Source: a virus
DNA length: 64,000 nt
Strand: one strand, 5' to 3'
Virus record (IMG/VR): IMGVR_UViG_3300046804_002325
Coordinates: 1-64,000 of that record
The first letter of the stretch is position 1. Each line of letters begins with the position of its first letter. A program made the position numbers and the translations under genes. Positions 51,682 through 59,607 of this stretch are shown piece by piece. The notes beneath the pieces are model-generated. The model ran no database searches and had not been told where the DNA came from. It worked only from the letters and a program-made list of their open reading frames with translations.

Positions 51682-52246
51682 CGAACCACTCCGGTACTTT
51701 ACGAGAATTAATTTTACCTGACCAAGAGGCCAAGTGTTGCTTATTCATTATATAGTAATTCCGATATGATTTGATAGAATCGCCTTTGATTTTTACCTCA
51801 TCAGGCATTGCTGGTGTAGGTTCTGTAAAAGGTGCATGTGCAGGAATATTCATTGGTGTATACATCAATTCTTCTTCAAGGCCATCACGTTCAACTTTAT
51901 GGACTTTACCATAACGATAGGTGTATTCTTTACACAATTCGGTCAACAGTTTAGATAGCCAGACATAGTTGGCATAAGACTGGCGACACCAAATTGCTGA
52001 AGGATGGTTGATGTGAGTAGCCCGATAAAGCACAGTATCACGATTATCAGGGAGTATATACGTGGTTCGTTGTCGGCCAGCTGCGCCTCCCCTATCAATA
52101 GTAGGAGTGCCATCAAGCACCCGATGAGCGGTAGAAAGTAGTTGAGCATATTCTAAAATTTGTTTAATTACATGTTTGTCTACGTGCCAACGAGCACATT
52201 CAGTAGGATCGTGTGATAAGTAAAAAATATTAATTTTTATCTCCAT
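51662..52246 (-). CDS. Conserved phage protein (DKHVxK family)
   Basis: The product has 194 residues. The N-terminus INIFYLSHDPTECARWHVDKHVIKQILEYAQLLSTAHR is a pattern I associate with conserved proteins of T4-like phages. The middle has a loop region before HPSAIWCRQSYANYVWLSKLL. The conserved His, Asp, Lys and Cys suggest an enzyme, but no activity is known to me. It heads the operon served by the promoter at 52272-52300. Confidence 0.65.
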   Translation of the reverse strand: MEIKINIFYLSHDPTECARWHVDKHVIKQILEYAQLLSTAHRVLDGTPTIDRGGAAGRQRTTYILPDNRDTVLYRATHINHPSAIWCRQSYANYVWLSKLLTELCKEYTYRYGKVHKVERDGLEEELMYTPMNIPAHAPFTEPTPAMPDEVKIKGDSIKSYRNYYIMNKQHLASWSGKINSRKVPEWFDEAVSV

Positions 52247-52261
52247 AAAGATACTGTTTTA

Positions 52262-52269
52262 CATAAATA
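52262..52269 (+). promoter_or_regulatory. Candidate late promoter (CATAAATA) for the HNH gene
   Basis: Plus-strand CATAAATA lies 33 bases before the ATG of the HNH gene, the usual spacing. It sits beside the divergent early promoter of the neighbouring minus-strand operon. Confidence 0.4.
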
Positions 52270-52271
52270 AG

Positions 52272-52300
52272 ATTATACACTAAAAACAAGAAAAAGTCAA
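52272..52300 (-). promoter_or_regulatory. Sigma70-type early promoter
   Basis: Minus-strand TTGACT (52300-52295), 17-base spacer, TATAAT (52277-52272). The first transcribed gene is at 52246. The -35 touches the start region of the divergent HNH gene. Confidence 0.65.
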
Positions 52301-52301
52301 C

Positions 52302-52952
52302 ATGGAAAAAATAAAATACCAAATAAATTACCACTTTTATAACCGTTATGTATCATTTATACAACACTATAAACAAAATCCAATGGAAGGTTTTTGTGAG
52401 AAACACCATATTGTTCCGAGGTGTATGGGTGGAAATGATTCTGTGGATAATTTAATATTAATCCCTGTAAGGGTACATTTTATATTACACTTTTTATTAT
52501 ACAAATCTTTTCCAGACAACAAAAAATTAGCTCATGCATTTTCTATGATGGCAGTAAATAATAAACACCAAAATAGGAAAATTTCATCCAAGATGTATGA
52601 ATTGACCAAACTAGCCAGGTCAAATGCTTTAAGAGGTGTTTCTAGGCCAGAATATGTTAAAGAAAAATTGAGAGTGCCGAAAAAGAACAAAGATAATTAT
52701 AAAAAACCCAAATCACAACTACATGCACAAAATATTTCAAATTCTCTTAAAGGAAAGAAAAAGAGTGATGAACATATAAAAAATATGATTTTGGCCAAAC
52801 AAAATGAATATAAGAGAAGATCCGAAGAAATGGAAGAAAGAAAAAAACATTATAGAAACCTTTTTATTGAAAGTGGTCTCAGTAGAAAAGATTTCTTTAT
52901 GTTGTATAATCTAAATCCAAATACAGGAAAAAGATATTTACGAGGACTATAA
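52302..52952 (+). CDS. HNH homing endonuclease with NUMOD3-like repeats
   Basis: The product has 216 residues. The HNH core is CEKHHIVPRCMGGNDSVDNLILIPVRVHFILHFLL (HH near residue 34, N near 48, H near 58). A NUMOD3-like repeat follows (HAQNISNSLKGKKKSDEHIKNM), and the C-terminal YNLNPNTGKRYLRG looks like a DNA-binding helix. It is the only plus-strand gene in the 48-64 kb block, inserted inside a divergent promoter. It is free-standing, and a nicking or cutting site in cognate phages is expected. Confidence 0.75.
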   Translation: MEKIKYQINYHFYNRYVSFIQHYKQNPMEGFCEKHHIVPRCMGGNDSVDNLILIPVRVHFILHFLLYKSFPDNKKLAHAFSMMAVNNKHQNRKISSKMYELTKLARSNALRGVSRPEYVKEKLRVPKKNKDNYKKPKSQLHAQNISNSLKGKKKSDEHIKNMILAKQNEYKRRSEEMEERKKHYRNLFIESGLSRKDFFMLYNLNPNTGKRYLRGL

Positions 52953-52965
52953 ATCCATATTCACA

Positions 52966-53244
52966 TTAATCGGTATATGGCAAGCGCACTCTTTCCACAT
53001 CTGTCCAGTCTTTTTTCAATATGGCACTACCATAGTTGTCGTGTTCCCAAGTCTGCACCTGCAAACCCACCTTAACAACCTCACCACCATTTTCATATTC
53101 CGCCACACGGAATTTATAGGTCAATGGTTTGGGCACCGTTACATTAGATTGTGGTATTTCCACCTTAAATGCACCACCACTTTGATATACTGATGGTGGT
53201 GCATTATAATTCGTAGTTACCGTTTGTATATTTAAGTGTTCCAT
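52966..53244 (-). CDS. Hypothetical early protein
   Basis: The product has 92 residues. It has a beta-rich pattern (KPLTYKFRVAEYENGG, VVKVGLQVQTWEHDN) with no cysteines or membrane segments. It overlaps the upstream membrane-protein gene by 13 bases. Unknown function. Confidence 0.5.
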   Translation of the reverse strand: MEHLNIQTVTTNYNAPPSVYQSGGAFKVEIPQSNVTVPKPLTYKFRVAEYENGGEVVKVGLQVQTWEHDNYGSAILKKDWTDVERVRLPYTD

Positions 53245-53525
53245 AATAATCTAATCAATCCAATTGTATCAATTGTTGTTAAGAGGATGTAGTTCGCCAG
53301 CATTCCAAAACTTTTTCTAGACCAAGCAGCCCAAGCATAAAGGGCACACCCAGTAATCCAAGCAGGGTAAAAATGAATAAGAGGAGGATTAGGCATAGTG
53401 TACGCCATACCGATACTGCAAAAGATTGAGGCTCCCCAGGCCAACAGTTCGACAAAGAATCGAACTCGGTTTGTTTTGTAGTCATTTTTAATCCAGTCAA
53501 AAATGCCGGCGACTATATCATTCAT
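53232..53525 (-). CDS. Small membrane protein (three predicted TM segments)
   Basis: The product has 97 residues. Hydrophobic segments lie near residues 24-44 (FFVELLAWGASIFCSIGMAY), 50-66 and 72-94 (GMLANYILLTTIDTIGLIRL). The N-terminus is charged and probably cytoplasmic. It starts by overlapping the stop of the preceding gene. Unknown function; likely inner membrane. Confidence 0.55.
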   Translation of the reverse strand: MNDIVAGIFDWIKNDYKTNRVRFFVELLAWGASIFCSIGMAYTMPNPPLIHFYPAWITGCALYAWAAWSRKSFGMLANYILLTTIDTIGLIRLLWNT

Positions 53526-53830
53526 TACAGTTTAGGAATATCTAAAGGTGCATCAACAGGTGTTTTTTTCTTTGCTGGTGCTTCGTCTTTCGATACCTTA
53601 GGGAAACGGCGTGCAATATCTTCTGCTGTTACAGTTTGCATTGCAAATTGTTTGAAAGAATCATAACCATTTTTAACCTTCAATCCATGGCGTGAGTTAA
53701 CACCTGCACCATCCATCATAAACAATACGCAACCACCATCAACCAACGGTGCAATCTCTACAATATGGTCCAAGTTAATAATAACAGGACAATTTTTTTC
53801 AGTTGAATCAACTTCTACAAATAATGCCAT
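53525..53830 (-). CDS. Hypothetical early protein
   Basis: The product has 101 residues from ATG at 53830, which has a GAGAG-type Shine-Dalgarno. MALFVEVDSTEKNCPVIINLDHIVEI is followed by a beta-rich block (GGCVLFMMDGAGV) and a Lys/Pro-rich tail. A start two codons upstream (TTG) is less likely. Unknown function. Confidence 0.55.
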   Translation of the reverse strand: MALFVEVDSTEKNCPVIINLDHIVEIAPLVDGGCVLFMMDGAGVNSRHGLKVKNGYDSFKQFAMQTVTAEDIARRFPKVSKDEAPAKKKTPVDAPLDIPKL

Positions 53831-53832
53831 AA

Positions 53833-54000
53833 TCAATCTCTCTTTTCTTTACTGATTTTTGCTTTTCGATAATCTTCTTCGGCCAATGTGGCTTCGATGA
53901 AGGACTTTTTCCATAACGACCTTAGTTCGTCTGAACCTTTAGTTAGGCGCACCAATAATTTATATTTTTGGGGGAACTTGAAGTTCTTATCCGTTTTCAC
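53833..54000 (-). CDS. Small charged protein, GTG start
   Basis: The product has 55 residues. GTG at 54000 is preceded by AAGGAG with 5-base spacing. The protein reads MKTDKNFKFPQKYKLLVRLT and is basic with a helical second half (LRSLWKKSFIEATLAEEDYRK). It ends 2 bases before the next ATG, consistent with the operon. Unknown function. Confidence 0.6.
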   Translation of the reverse strand: MKTDKNFKFPQKYKLLVRLTKGSDELRSLWKKSFIEATLAEEDYRKAKISKEKRD

Positions 54001-54009
54001 AATTACTCC

Positions 54010-54264
54010 TTATTTTCTATCACAATCAGGGACACGCACCAAGTATACGGTCACATCATCGTTCGGTCGTACAAAAAAACATTCACCTTTGATTGACCAG
54101 GTCAGGTGATTTTGAATACCATCTTTGTATTCTTTTAATGCTGGGTTTTCTTTCTGTACAGGTTGCATAAAAAAGAAAAAGTATAAAACGGCAATTAAAA
54201 TGGTAAAATCCATAATGTTTCTCAACACCGAATTACTTACGAACACCTTAAATTTGTCAAACAT
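54010..54264 (-). CDS. Single-pass membrane protein
   Basis: The product has 84 residues from ATG at 54264, with AGGAGT just upstream. One hydrophobic helix near residues 17-34 (MDFTILIAVLYFFFFMQPV) follows a short basic N-terminus; the remainder (NHLTWSIKGECFFVRPNDDV) is soluble. Start and previous stop overlap as ATGA. Unknown function. Confidence 0.55.
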   Translation of the reverse strand: MFDKFKVFVSNSVLRNIMDFTILIAVLYFFFFMQPVQKENPALKEYKDGIQNHLTWSIKGECFFVRPNDDVTVYLVRVPDCDRK

Positions 54265-54518
54265 CAAAATACTCCTAAAACTTTATGTGCAAAAACCCAA
54301 GCAAAAAGACCAATCCAGAATAACATGAATAGAATGAAATTCCATTTGACACATTCTTCACCATAGTATTCTTTTTCCTTCTTAATGAAGTCTCGTTGTG
54401 CAAGTACCTGAACAGGTACATCACGTTCAGAATACTTCTCCGTTTTCAACATGGCGACAGTCTTTTCAACCTCATGCAGGCGCCTGCAAGCCGAAATATA
54501 ATCAAGATAACATAACAT
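54264..54518 (-). CDS. Membrane protein with C-terminal TM segment
   Basis: The product has 84 residues from ATG at 54518. A charged helical region (RRLHEVEKTVAMLKTEKYSE) precedes one C-terminal hydrophobic helix (FILFMLFWIGLFAWVFAHK). The start follows the upstream stop by one base. An upstream in-frame start exists but would overlap that gene heavily. Unknown function; i-spanin-like topology is not supported. Confidence 0.5.
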   Translation of the reverse strand: MLCYLDYISACRRLHEVEKTVAMLKTEKYSERDVPVQVLAQRDFIKKEKEYYGEECVKWNFILFMLFWIGLFAWVFAHKVLGVF

Positions 54519-54519
54519 A

Positions 54520-54693
54520 TCAACCCCAATGGCGTATGACGCCTGCAATAATAAAACCGTTTGTGACCAAGTATGATAACACAATTATTGTCCTAATGAT
54601 AGCCACCCGGTCGGCAAACTTGTCGTTGTGGTGTGCCTTTTCACCTAAGGCCTTTGCCCACACTTTCCACCAATAACGCAAGTATAGTTTCAT
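54520..54693 (-). CDS. Small membrane protein
   Basis: The product has 57 residues from ATG at 54693, overlapping the upstream stop (TAATG). MKLYLRYWWKVWAKALGEKA is amphipathic and basic, followed by one TM segment (IIRTIIVLSYLVTNGFIIAG). Unknown function. Confidence 0.55.
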   Translation of the reverse strand: MKLYLRYWWKVWAKALGEKAHHNDKFADRVAIIRTIIVLSYLVTNGFIIAGVIRHWG

Positions 54694-55295
54694 TAGTCCC
54701 ACAGTCCTTCGTAATATTTACCAAACAAACGGAATCCATTTGCACGGCGTTCTTGATGTGCTTTCAAACCAGCCCAATCAATTTTTGGTGGTTCATAATC
54801 TTTGTCCCAAGGTTTAGTGTCCCAGTTTTCGCCATGGTCAAAGTATGGAGATTCATCATCACCATTTACTTTTTGTTCAAATGCCCAAATCATTTCATCG
54901 AGGACATATTCCCAACGCTTGTGCCAGTTAGTATCAGTTTCCCACGATTCAACAGGCCATGCACAGTATGAACGCAATTCAAACGGTACATCTTCATCAT
55001 CAACAGCAGGTGAACCGTGTTTGGTCGCCTTTAGTTGTTTCAACATTGGAAGAATAATATCAGCCAAGGTGTGGTCCATTGACCATGTATCGTAATGGTT
55101 AATTTTCACATAATTGATTTGTGGACGAATGAAATCAAACACCTTTTGCCATACTTGGCAGAACGGCATTAAACGGTCTGCCCATTTCTCAATGAACGGA
55201 TCATCAAAGTCAATTTCTTTCCAGAAAAATACTTTCTCCAAGATTGTATATGGAGAAAGCCAGTGGTTACGATAATTTGATTTATAGATTTTCAT
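54693..55295 (-). CDS. Conserved T4-like phage protein rich in Trp/Asp
   Basis: The product has 200 residues. Distinctive blocks are NHWLSPYTILEKVFFWKEID, WSMDHTLADIILPMLKQL, and WHKRWEYVLDEMIWAFEQK. These are typical of a conserved family of T4-like phages without known function. The aromatic-rich, metal-like H/D residues might indicate an enzyme, but no motif is decisive. It overlaps the epimerase start by 4 bases. Confidence 0.65.
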   Translation of the reverse strand: MKIYKSNYRNHWLSPYTILEKVFFWKEIDFDDPFIEKWADRLMPFCQVWQKVFDFIRPQINYVKINHYDTWSMDHTLADIILPMLKQLKATKHGSPAVDDEDVPFELRSYCAWPVESWETDTNWHKRWEYVLDEMIWAFEQKVNGDDESPYFDHGENWDTKPWDKDYEPPKIDWAGLKAHQERRANGFRLFGKYYEGLWD

Positions 55296-56152
55296 ATCTT
55301 CATCATTTCTTCAACTGTAAATTTGTTTTGTGGCATATAAGGAGAAACTATGTATGTTTTTGTTTCACCCTTATCACCAACACGGCGTGGTTTCACAACA
55401 ACTTCAAAATCACATTCATTTGCCTTCTTAAACGCATTAACACAATCCATAACAGAAACAGGCATAGCACGGCCAAGATATTCAAAGACTGGTTGAATCT
55501 CAGCCGCAGGTACACAACTTGCTCGGTTGATTGCCTTTTCTATTGCATAACAAACTTCCATTACATGAATGTAGTCACGCAATGCTGTGCCGTCAAATGT
55601 GTTATAATCATTACCATACAGATTAAAAACACCTGTTTCTTTGGCCTGCATTAGATTATACATCAAACCGTCAGTATTGGTTGGATTATAATCATAATCA
55701 CGACCAACAACATTACCAAAACGGAAGATGGTGTGTTTCTTATTGTTTAGTCCACAATATTGACGAACGATACCTTCTGCAATATGCTTGGTGTGACCAT
55801 AAACATGGGCTTCGTTTGCTTGGCAAGTTGATGCAAAGATAAAATTATCATAGTCAACTCGTTCCAACATATTCATAGTGCCAACCACATTGGTGCGGTA
55901 GTAATCCATGGCGGCCATCTGGCCACCACCAACTTGCACCAATGCAGCCAAATGAATGACAGTATCATATGCATCATCAAGGCGTTTGTTGTCCAAGATA
56001 TCTTGTTGAATGTATTTCACCCATGGACACAAATCACCATCGTTTGATTTTCGGTCAATCACATCAACAGTATAGTTACGAGAAACCAAAAATGTTGCGA
56101 GGTGTTTGCCGATATAACCTGCACCACCAGTAATCAAAATCTTTTTACTCAT
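55292..56152 (-). CDS. NAD-dependent sugar epimerase/dehydratase (GalE-like)
   Basis: The product has 286 residues. The Rossmann motif GGAGYIGKH starts at residue 9, DVIDRKS binds the cofactor, and the active site has a Ser/Thr (ASTCQ) and Y-x-x-x-K (YGHTK). FDGTALRDYIHVMEVCYAI is a GalE-type hallmark. Substrate could be a UDP-sugar for host-surface or phage glycosylation. No glycosyltransferase is nearby. It is shorter than GalE (about 338). Confidence 0.8.
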   Translation of the reverse strand: MSKKILITGGAGYIGKHLATFLVSRNYTVDVIDRKSNDGDLCPWVKYIQQDILDNKRLDDAYDTVIHLAALVQVGGGQMAAMDYYRTNVVGTMNMLERVDYDNFIFASTCQANEAHVYGHTKHIAEGIVRQYCGLNNKKHTIFRFGNVVGRDYDYNPTNTDGLMYNLMQAKETGVFNLYGNDYNTFDGTALRDYIHVMEVCYAIEKAINRASCVPAAEIQPVFEYLGRAMPVSVMDCVNAFKKANECDFEVVVKPRRVGDKGETKTYIVSPYMPQNKFTVEEMMKI

Positions 56153-56439
56153 TCTTCATCCTTGTAATCAATCGTATTGATGTAATTCATTTTCTTTGCA
56201 ATAGGCCATTCTGCCAAATAATCATTATCTTTAGCAAACAATTCCATAAAATCTGTGGCCGACAATTCACGGGAAGAAAAGATGTGTGTGCCAATATGCT
56301 CTTGTGAGAATTCTTTGAACTCTGTATCAGATTCACGGCACACCACCTCATCGAGCGCATGACTTTCTTCACGAGCTTCAACAACATACCGCATACGGAA
56401 TGTGGACGCAACTTCAACCAAATATAGTTTCTTTTCCAT
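56149..56439 (-). CDS. Hypothetical early protein
   Basis: The product has 96 residues from ATG at 56439, chosen because GAAGGAT precedes it by 8 bases; an upstream in-frame start would overlap the next gene. MEKKLYLVEVASTFRMRYVV is beta-rich, followed by an acidic helix region. Unknown function. Confidence 0.5.
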   Translation of the reverse strand: MEKKLYLVEVASTFRMRYVVEAREESHALDEVVCRESDTEFKEFSQEHIGTHIFSSRELSATDFMELFAKDNDYLAEWPIAKKMNYINTIDYKDEE

Positions 56440-56479
56440 TTTCAATCCTTCTGTTGTCATATCAATCATTCGTTGAACA

Positions 56480-56740
56480 TCACTGTTTCTCATTAAAAGC
56501 CTCGTGAATTTCTTCCATCAACAGTACGATTTTTTCCATGTGGTCATATTCAATACCCAACATTTCATCAATGATGGTTTGTAACATATCAATCTGACCT
56601 TGTTTCCATCGTTTATCAAAATCATTGAAAGATTCATCACGAATCTGTTTATTCCATTCAATGTTCAAAAGCAGATAAGTGATGAAGTCCATATATTTCA
56701 ACTTCGGCACTAACTTCATAGGAATGTATGGCATAGTCAT
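56480..56740 (-). CDS. Hypothetical helical early protein
   Basis: The product has 86 residues. The sequence is helix-rich (YMDFITYLLLNIEWNKQ, DMLQTIIDEMLGIE) and acidic at the end. It begins one base after the phosphoesterase stop. No family recognised. Confidence 0.5.
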   Translation of the reverse strand: MTMPYIPMKLVPKLKYMDFITYLLLNIEWNKQIRDESFNDFDKRWKQGQIDMLQTIIDEMLGIEYDHMEKIVLLMEEIHEAFNEKQ

Positions 56741-56741
56741 A

Positions 56742-57596
56742 TCAAACCTCTATGTATTGCAATTTGAATCTATCCGCTTGCGATTCGTAACCATCATAAC
56801 CACGAGGATTAGCAACCACACGGGTAGAACCAATCATATAATCAAAGTTGTCATGTGTATGTCCATGTGTCCACACTTTGATTTGCGGACGATCCAGAAT
56901 AAACTCAGACAAATCGGAACTGTATGCACCGTTCACTTGCACATCTTTTTCATATCTTGGTTTTGTAGACAATTTGCTAGGCGCATGATGGCCAACAACC
57001 ACAAACTTGGTAGTAGGTTCAACATCAACAACATCAGCAATAAACTTCAAGGTCGCCTTGTGTTCAACCACAGTATCATCAGGTGCCAACGCAGCAACCC
57101 GTATTTGTGAATTGCCATCATTATCACGGAAATGACTAACAATCGCACCATTGGAAATGATACGATAATCGTTCATATAACCCCAGACAGTTTGCAATGT
57201 CAATGGGTCTTCCTTGTTCATATCAGTCCACAATGTAGCACAAACAAATGTTACATCACCAAGACGGATGAATTCTTTTTCCATGATATGTAGATTTGTG
57301 CGGTAACCCAAATGCTCACGCAAACGGTCATAACTCTTTGTGATATCACCATGATAGTGCTCGTGGTTACCCATCACATAGATAACATTTTCAAACTCTG
57401 AACAAACATTGTCAAAGAAATCATGGATACGCACGTTCATGCCTTTGTGGTCCATGATATTAGAATCATAACGCTGACGCACATCCTTGGCAACACAAAT
57501 ATCACCAGAAAGTACCAACACTTCGGCACCTTCGGTGTTCAATAATTCAATAGGACCAAACTCTAAGTGTAGGTCCGAACATAATGCAAATTTCAT
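56742..57596 (-). CDS. Calcineurin-like metallophosphoesterase
   Basis: The product has 284 residues. All metal-binding motifs are visible: D-x-H (SDLHLEFG), GD (LSGDICVA), GNHE (VMGNHEHYHG), GHH (VVGHHAPS) and GHTH (WTHGHTHDN). It resembles small Mn/Fe-dependent phosphodiesterases (UDP-sugar or cyclic-nucleotide hydrolases). Its substrate is not determinable. It is transcribed from the promoter at 57618-57646 and lies two genes from the epimerase. Confidence 0.85.
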   Translation of the reverse strand: MKFALCSDLHLEFGPIELLNTEGAEVLVLSGDICVAKDVRQRYDSNIMDHKGMNVRIHDFFDNVCSEFENVIYVMGNHEHYHGDITKSYDRLREHLGYRTNLHIMEKEFIRLGDVTFVCATLWTDMNKEDPLTLQTVWGYMNDYRIISNGAIVSHFRDNDGNSQIRVAALAPDDTVVEHKATLKFIADVVDVEPTTKFVVVGHHAPSKLSTKPRYEKDVQVNGAYSSDLSEFILDRPQIKVWTHGHTHDNFDYMIGSTRVVANPRGYDGYESQADRFKLQYIEV

Positions 57597-57617
57597 CTAC
57601 TTCTCCAGTATGTGTAT

Positions 57618-57646
57618 ATTATAACACAACCAGGTTATTTTGGCAA
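57618..57646 (-). promoter_or_regulatory. Sigma70-type early promoter
   Basis: Minus-strand TTGCCA (57646-57641), 17-base spacer, TATAAT (57623-57618), inside the end of the upstream gene. First gene downstream starts at 57596. Confidence 0.7.
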
Positions 57647-58054
57647 GCCTTGTTCCCTTAGTATACGGACTTGGGTATCCGGCACCGTGCAAACTCTGGC
57701 ACGGTACATATAGGCATAATTACTAGGATCTTCTGTTTTTGTGAATTCAATATGTTTATTTTTCCAAAGTTCATTAACCAAATCTTCAATCAATTGTTTC
57801 TTAATAACACTATTATATGCATCATCATCTAAAGGTGAATTCATCCTATGTGAAAAATCATAACTTCTAGAAACGACAACCATCTTACCTTGAATATGAT
57901 ATTCTATTGGATTTAAGATTGTATTACTCCAATTAGATGCGGTGATATAACCATTAGAACCAGTGCCTGCTGGCAATGGCGTGGATTGGGAGATAACACT
58001 ATGATTTGGTTGAAACTTATAATCAGGTGTTCCGGAAGATTTTATTATCGCCAT
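57635..58054 (-). CDS. Hypothetical phage protein
   Basis: The product has 139 residues. The N-terminal half (FQPNHSVISQSTPLPAGTGSNG) is disordered-like, followed by VIKKQLIEDLVNELWKNK and a beta-strand end. It overlaps the upstream nucleotidyltransferase-like gene by 32 bases. Unknown function. Confidence 0.55.
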   Translation of the reverse strand: MAIIKSSGTPDYKFQPNHSVISQSTPLPAGTGSNGYITASNWSNTILNPIEYHIQGKMVVVSRSYDFSHRMNSPLDDDAYNSVIKKQLIEDLVNELWKNKHIEFTKTEDPSNYAYMYRARVCTVPDTQVRILREQGLPK

Positions 58055-58622
58055 ATCTGTAACCTCTTCTTGTAAATTTATCTACTCTCCAATGTGATGG
58101 CATATTGCCTCCATTATTAAGTAATGTTTTGTTCACGCAACAATCATATTGCTCTCTTGAAATATACAATTTGTCATCTCTGGAATCATAATAAGGCAAG
58201 CAATGCACAAAATCAAATGTTGTTCGTACATTCACAGGATCACCATAGTGTTTAAAAATCACCTGAATGCCATTCTTTAATGTCATAGCATTCTCGGTGA
58301 TTAACAAACCACTTGGATGATTCGGTACATCACGATACTTTTCATCATATACAGCCACCTCATTTTTATATGAGTCCGTCTGATACAATTCAACCACTTT
58401 GTCACACAAATTTCTTGTGCGGAAATACACGTCAAAATCTTTTGGTTTTTCACCTTGAAGAATTGAGGCTGTGCATCCACCACTCACAAAAAAATCTGTT
58501 ATGAAAAGTGGTCCCAATTTATTAATAGTCAAAGTGAAGTCATGTAAATTATATTTTATTACATCCTTCACTTTAAGTATTCTTTCAATTTCAAGGGCAC
58601 TAAATTGTAGTTTGTCAGGCAT
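58023..58622 (-). CDS. Nucleotidyltransferase-like protein
   Basis: The product has 199 residues from ATG at 58622, just inside the end of the previous gene. The motif FFVSGGCTASILQGEKPKDFDVYF has the GG-x-x-x-S plus D-x-D pattern of pol-beta-type nucleotidyltransferases. After that, CLPYYDSRDDKLYISRE is consistent with a small palm-like domain. Such enzymes modify tRNA ends or small molecules. Which one is unclear. Confidence 0.65.
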   Translation of the reverse strand: MPDKLQFSALEIERILKVKDVIKYNLHDFTLTINKLGPLFITDFFVSGGCTASILQGEKPKDFDVYFRTRNLCDKVVELYQTDSYKNEVAVYDEKYRDVPNHPSGLLITENAMTLKNGIQVIFKHYGDPVNVRTTFDFVHCLPYYDSRDDKLYISREQYDCCVNKTLLNNGGNMPSHWRVDKFTRRGYRYGDNKIFRNT

Positions 58623-58995
58623 CGACACGCTCAATAGTCATATCACAATCAATAATCATTTCAGTATCACCTGGAATCCAACCTTCTTCTTCAAGGTCAA
58701 ATACTGAATTTTCTTCCAAGAATTCTTCCAACCATTCACGGGTTTCATCATCACATTCGTCCATGTCATGTTCTTCCCAACAACCATCACTGGTTTCAAC
58801 CATTTCAGATTCATAACCACAGTTGAACATATCAACACCTGGTTCCAATTCTGGTGGATTGTCATCATCGGTGTATACTGTGAATTCACCCCAACGCCAA
58901 CCAGTTTCAACAATCAAACGATTGTCACCTTTCAACCATTCTTGGCGTTCAATGATTGATTTTTTCCATATAGGTTTTACACTCCACTCAGCCAT
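58615..58995 (-). CDS. Highly acidic conserved phage protein
   Basis: The product has 126 residues from ATG at 58995. It begins MAEWSVKPIWKKSIIERQEW, then ETGWRWGEFTVYTDDDNPPE, with a very acidic second half (EEHDMDECDDETREWLEEFL) and a beta end. The layout is that of a conserved T4-like family without assigned function. The strongly negative region could mimic DNA, but this is speculation. It overlaps its upstream neighbour by 8 bases. Confidence 0.6.
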   Translation of the reverse strand: MAEWSVKPIWKKSIIERQEWLKGDNRLIVETGWRWGEFTVYTDDDNPPELEPGVDMFNCGYESEMVETSDGCWEEHDMDECDDETREWLEEFLEENSVFDLEEEGWIPGDTEMIIDCDMTIERVDA

Positions 58996-59323
58996 TCTTT
59001 TTCTCCACAGTTGGTTCAACATATTCAGGTTCAAATGGTGGCGCACGATGCGACATAATATTATTAATAGCCATGCTCATTGCATACAAAGGAAAGAATA
59101 GTATAGCAAGAGTTACAGTTAATACGACACCAACAGCAACAAACAATTTCACATACATCACATATGTAATTTCAAGCAAAAGATTCCAAAAACCTTTCAC
59201 ACCAAAATTATTGTCGTTTGTTGCACCATCATTAAATTCACGAATATGGTTTCTGAATGCCAAGGTCAAACCTTCGGATCTTTCAGTAAGAATATCCACA
59301 ATACCACGATAAAGTTTTAACAT
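58988..59323 (-). CDS. Small membrane protein
   Basis: The product has 111 residues. Two hydrophobic segments are seen near residues 46-66 (WNLLLEITYVMYVKLFVAVG) and 66-86 (VVLTVTLAILFFPLYAMSM). The N-terminal 45 residues are soluble. Stop and start codons overlap with neighbours (TAATG). Unknown function. Confidence 0.55.
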   Translation of the reverse strand: MLKLYRGIVDILTERSEGLTLAFRNHIREFNDGATNDNNFGVKGFWNLLLEITYVMYVKLFVAVGVVLTVTLAILFFPLYAMSMAINNIMSHRAPPFEPEYVEPTVEKKNG

Positions 59324-59598
59324 TATTTCTGTACCTCATAAGTTACTTCGTAACCACCTTTGCGGTCAGTCCACCAATCATCTTCATCCATGTAATTCCA
59401 TTCGATATCCACATCATTCTCCCAAGCATCTTCAATGATATCTTCAATACTGGCATCACCTGATTCTAGGTTTTGAAGTAATTGTGCAATTTCATCCTCT
59501 GATAAATCGGGATAAATTTCACTCAACAATATTTCATCGAGCTCATAATCATATCGCTTTTCGACCTGATGCCACTCACTCTTTACAACTTGAACCAT
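59323..59598 (-). CDS. Acidic hypothetical protein
   Basis: The product has 91 residues. It is acidic with LSEIYPDLSEDEIAQLLQNLESGD and WNYMDEDDWWTDRKG. It has an AAGGAGTTATT-type RBS. No family recognised; helix-rich in the middle. Confidence 0.5.
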   Translation of the reverse strand: MVQVVKSEWHQVEKRYDYELDEILLSEIYPDLSEDEIAQLLQNLESGDASIEDIIEDAWENDVDIEWNYMDEDDWWTDRKGGYEVTYEVQK

Positions 59599-59607
59599 AA
59601 TAACTCC

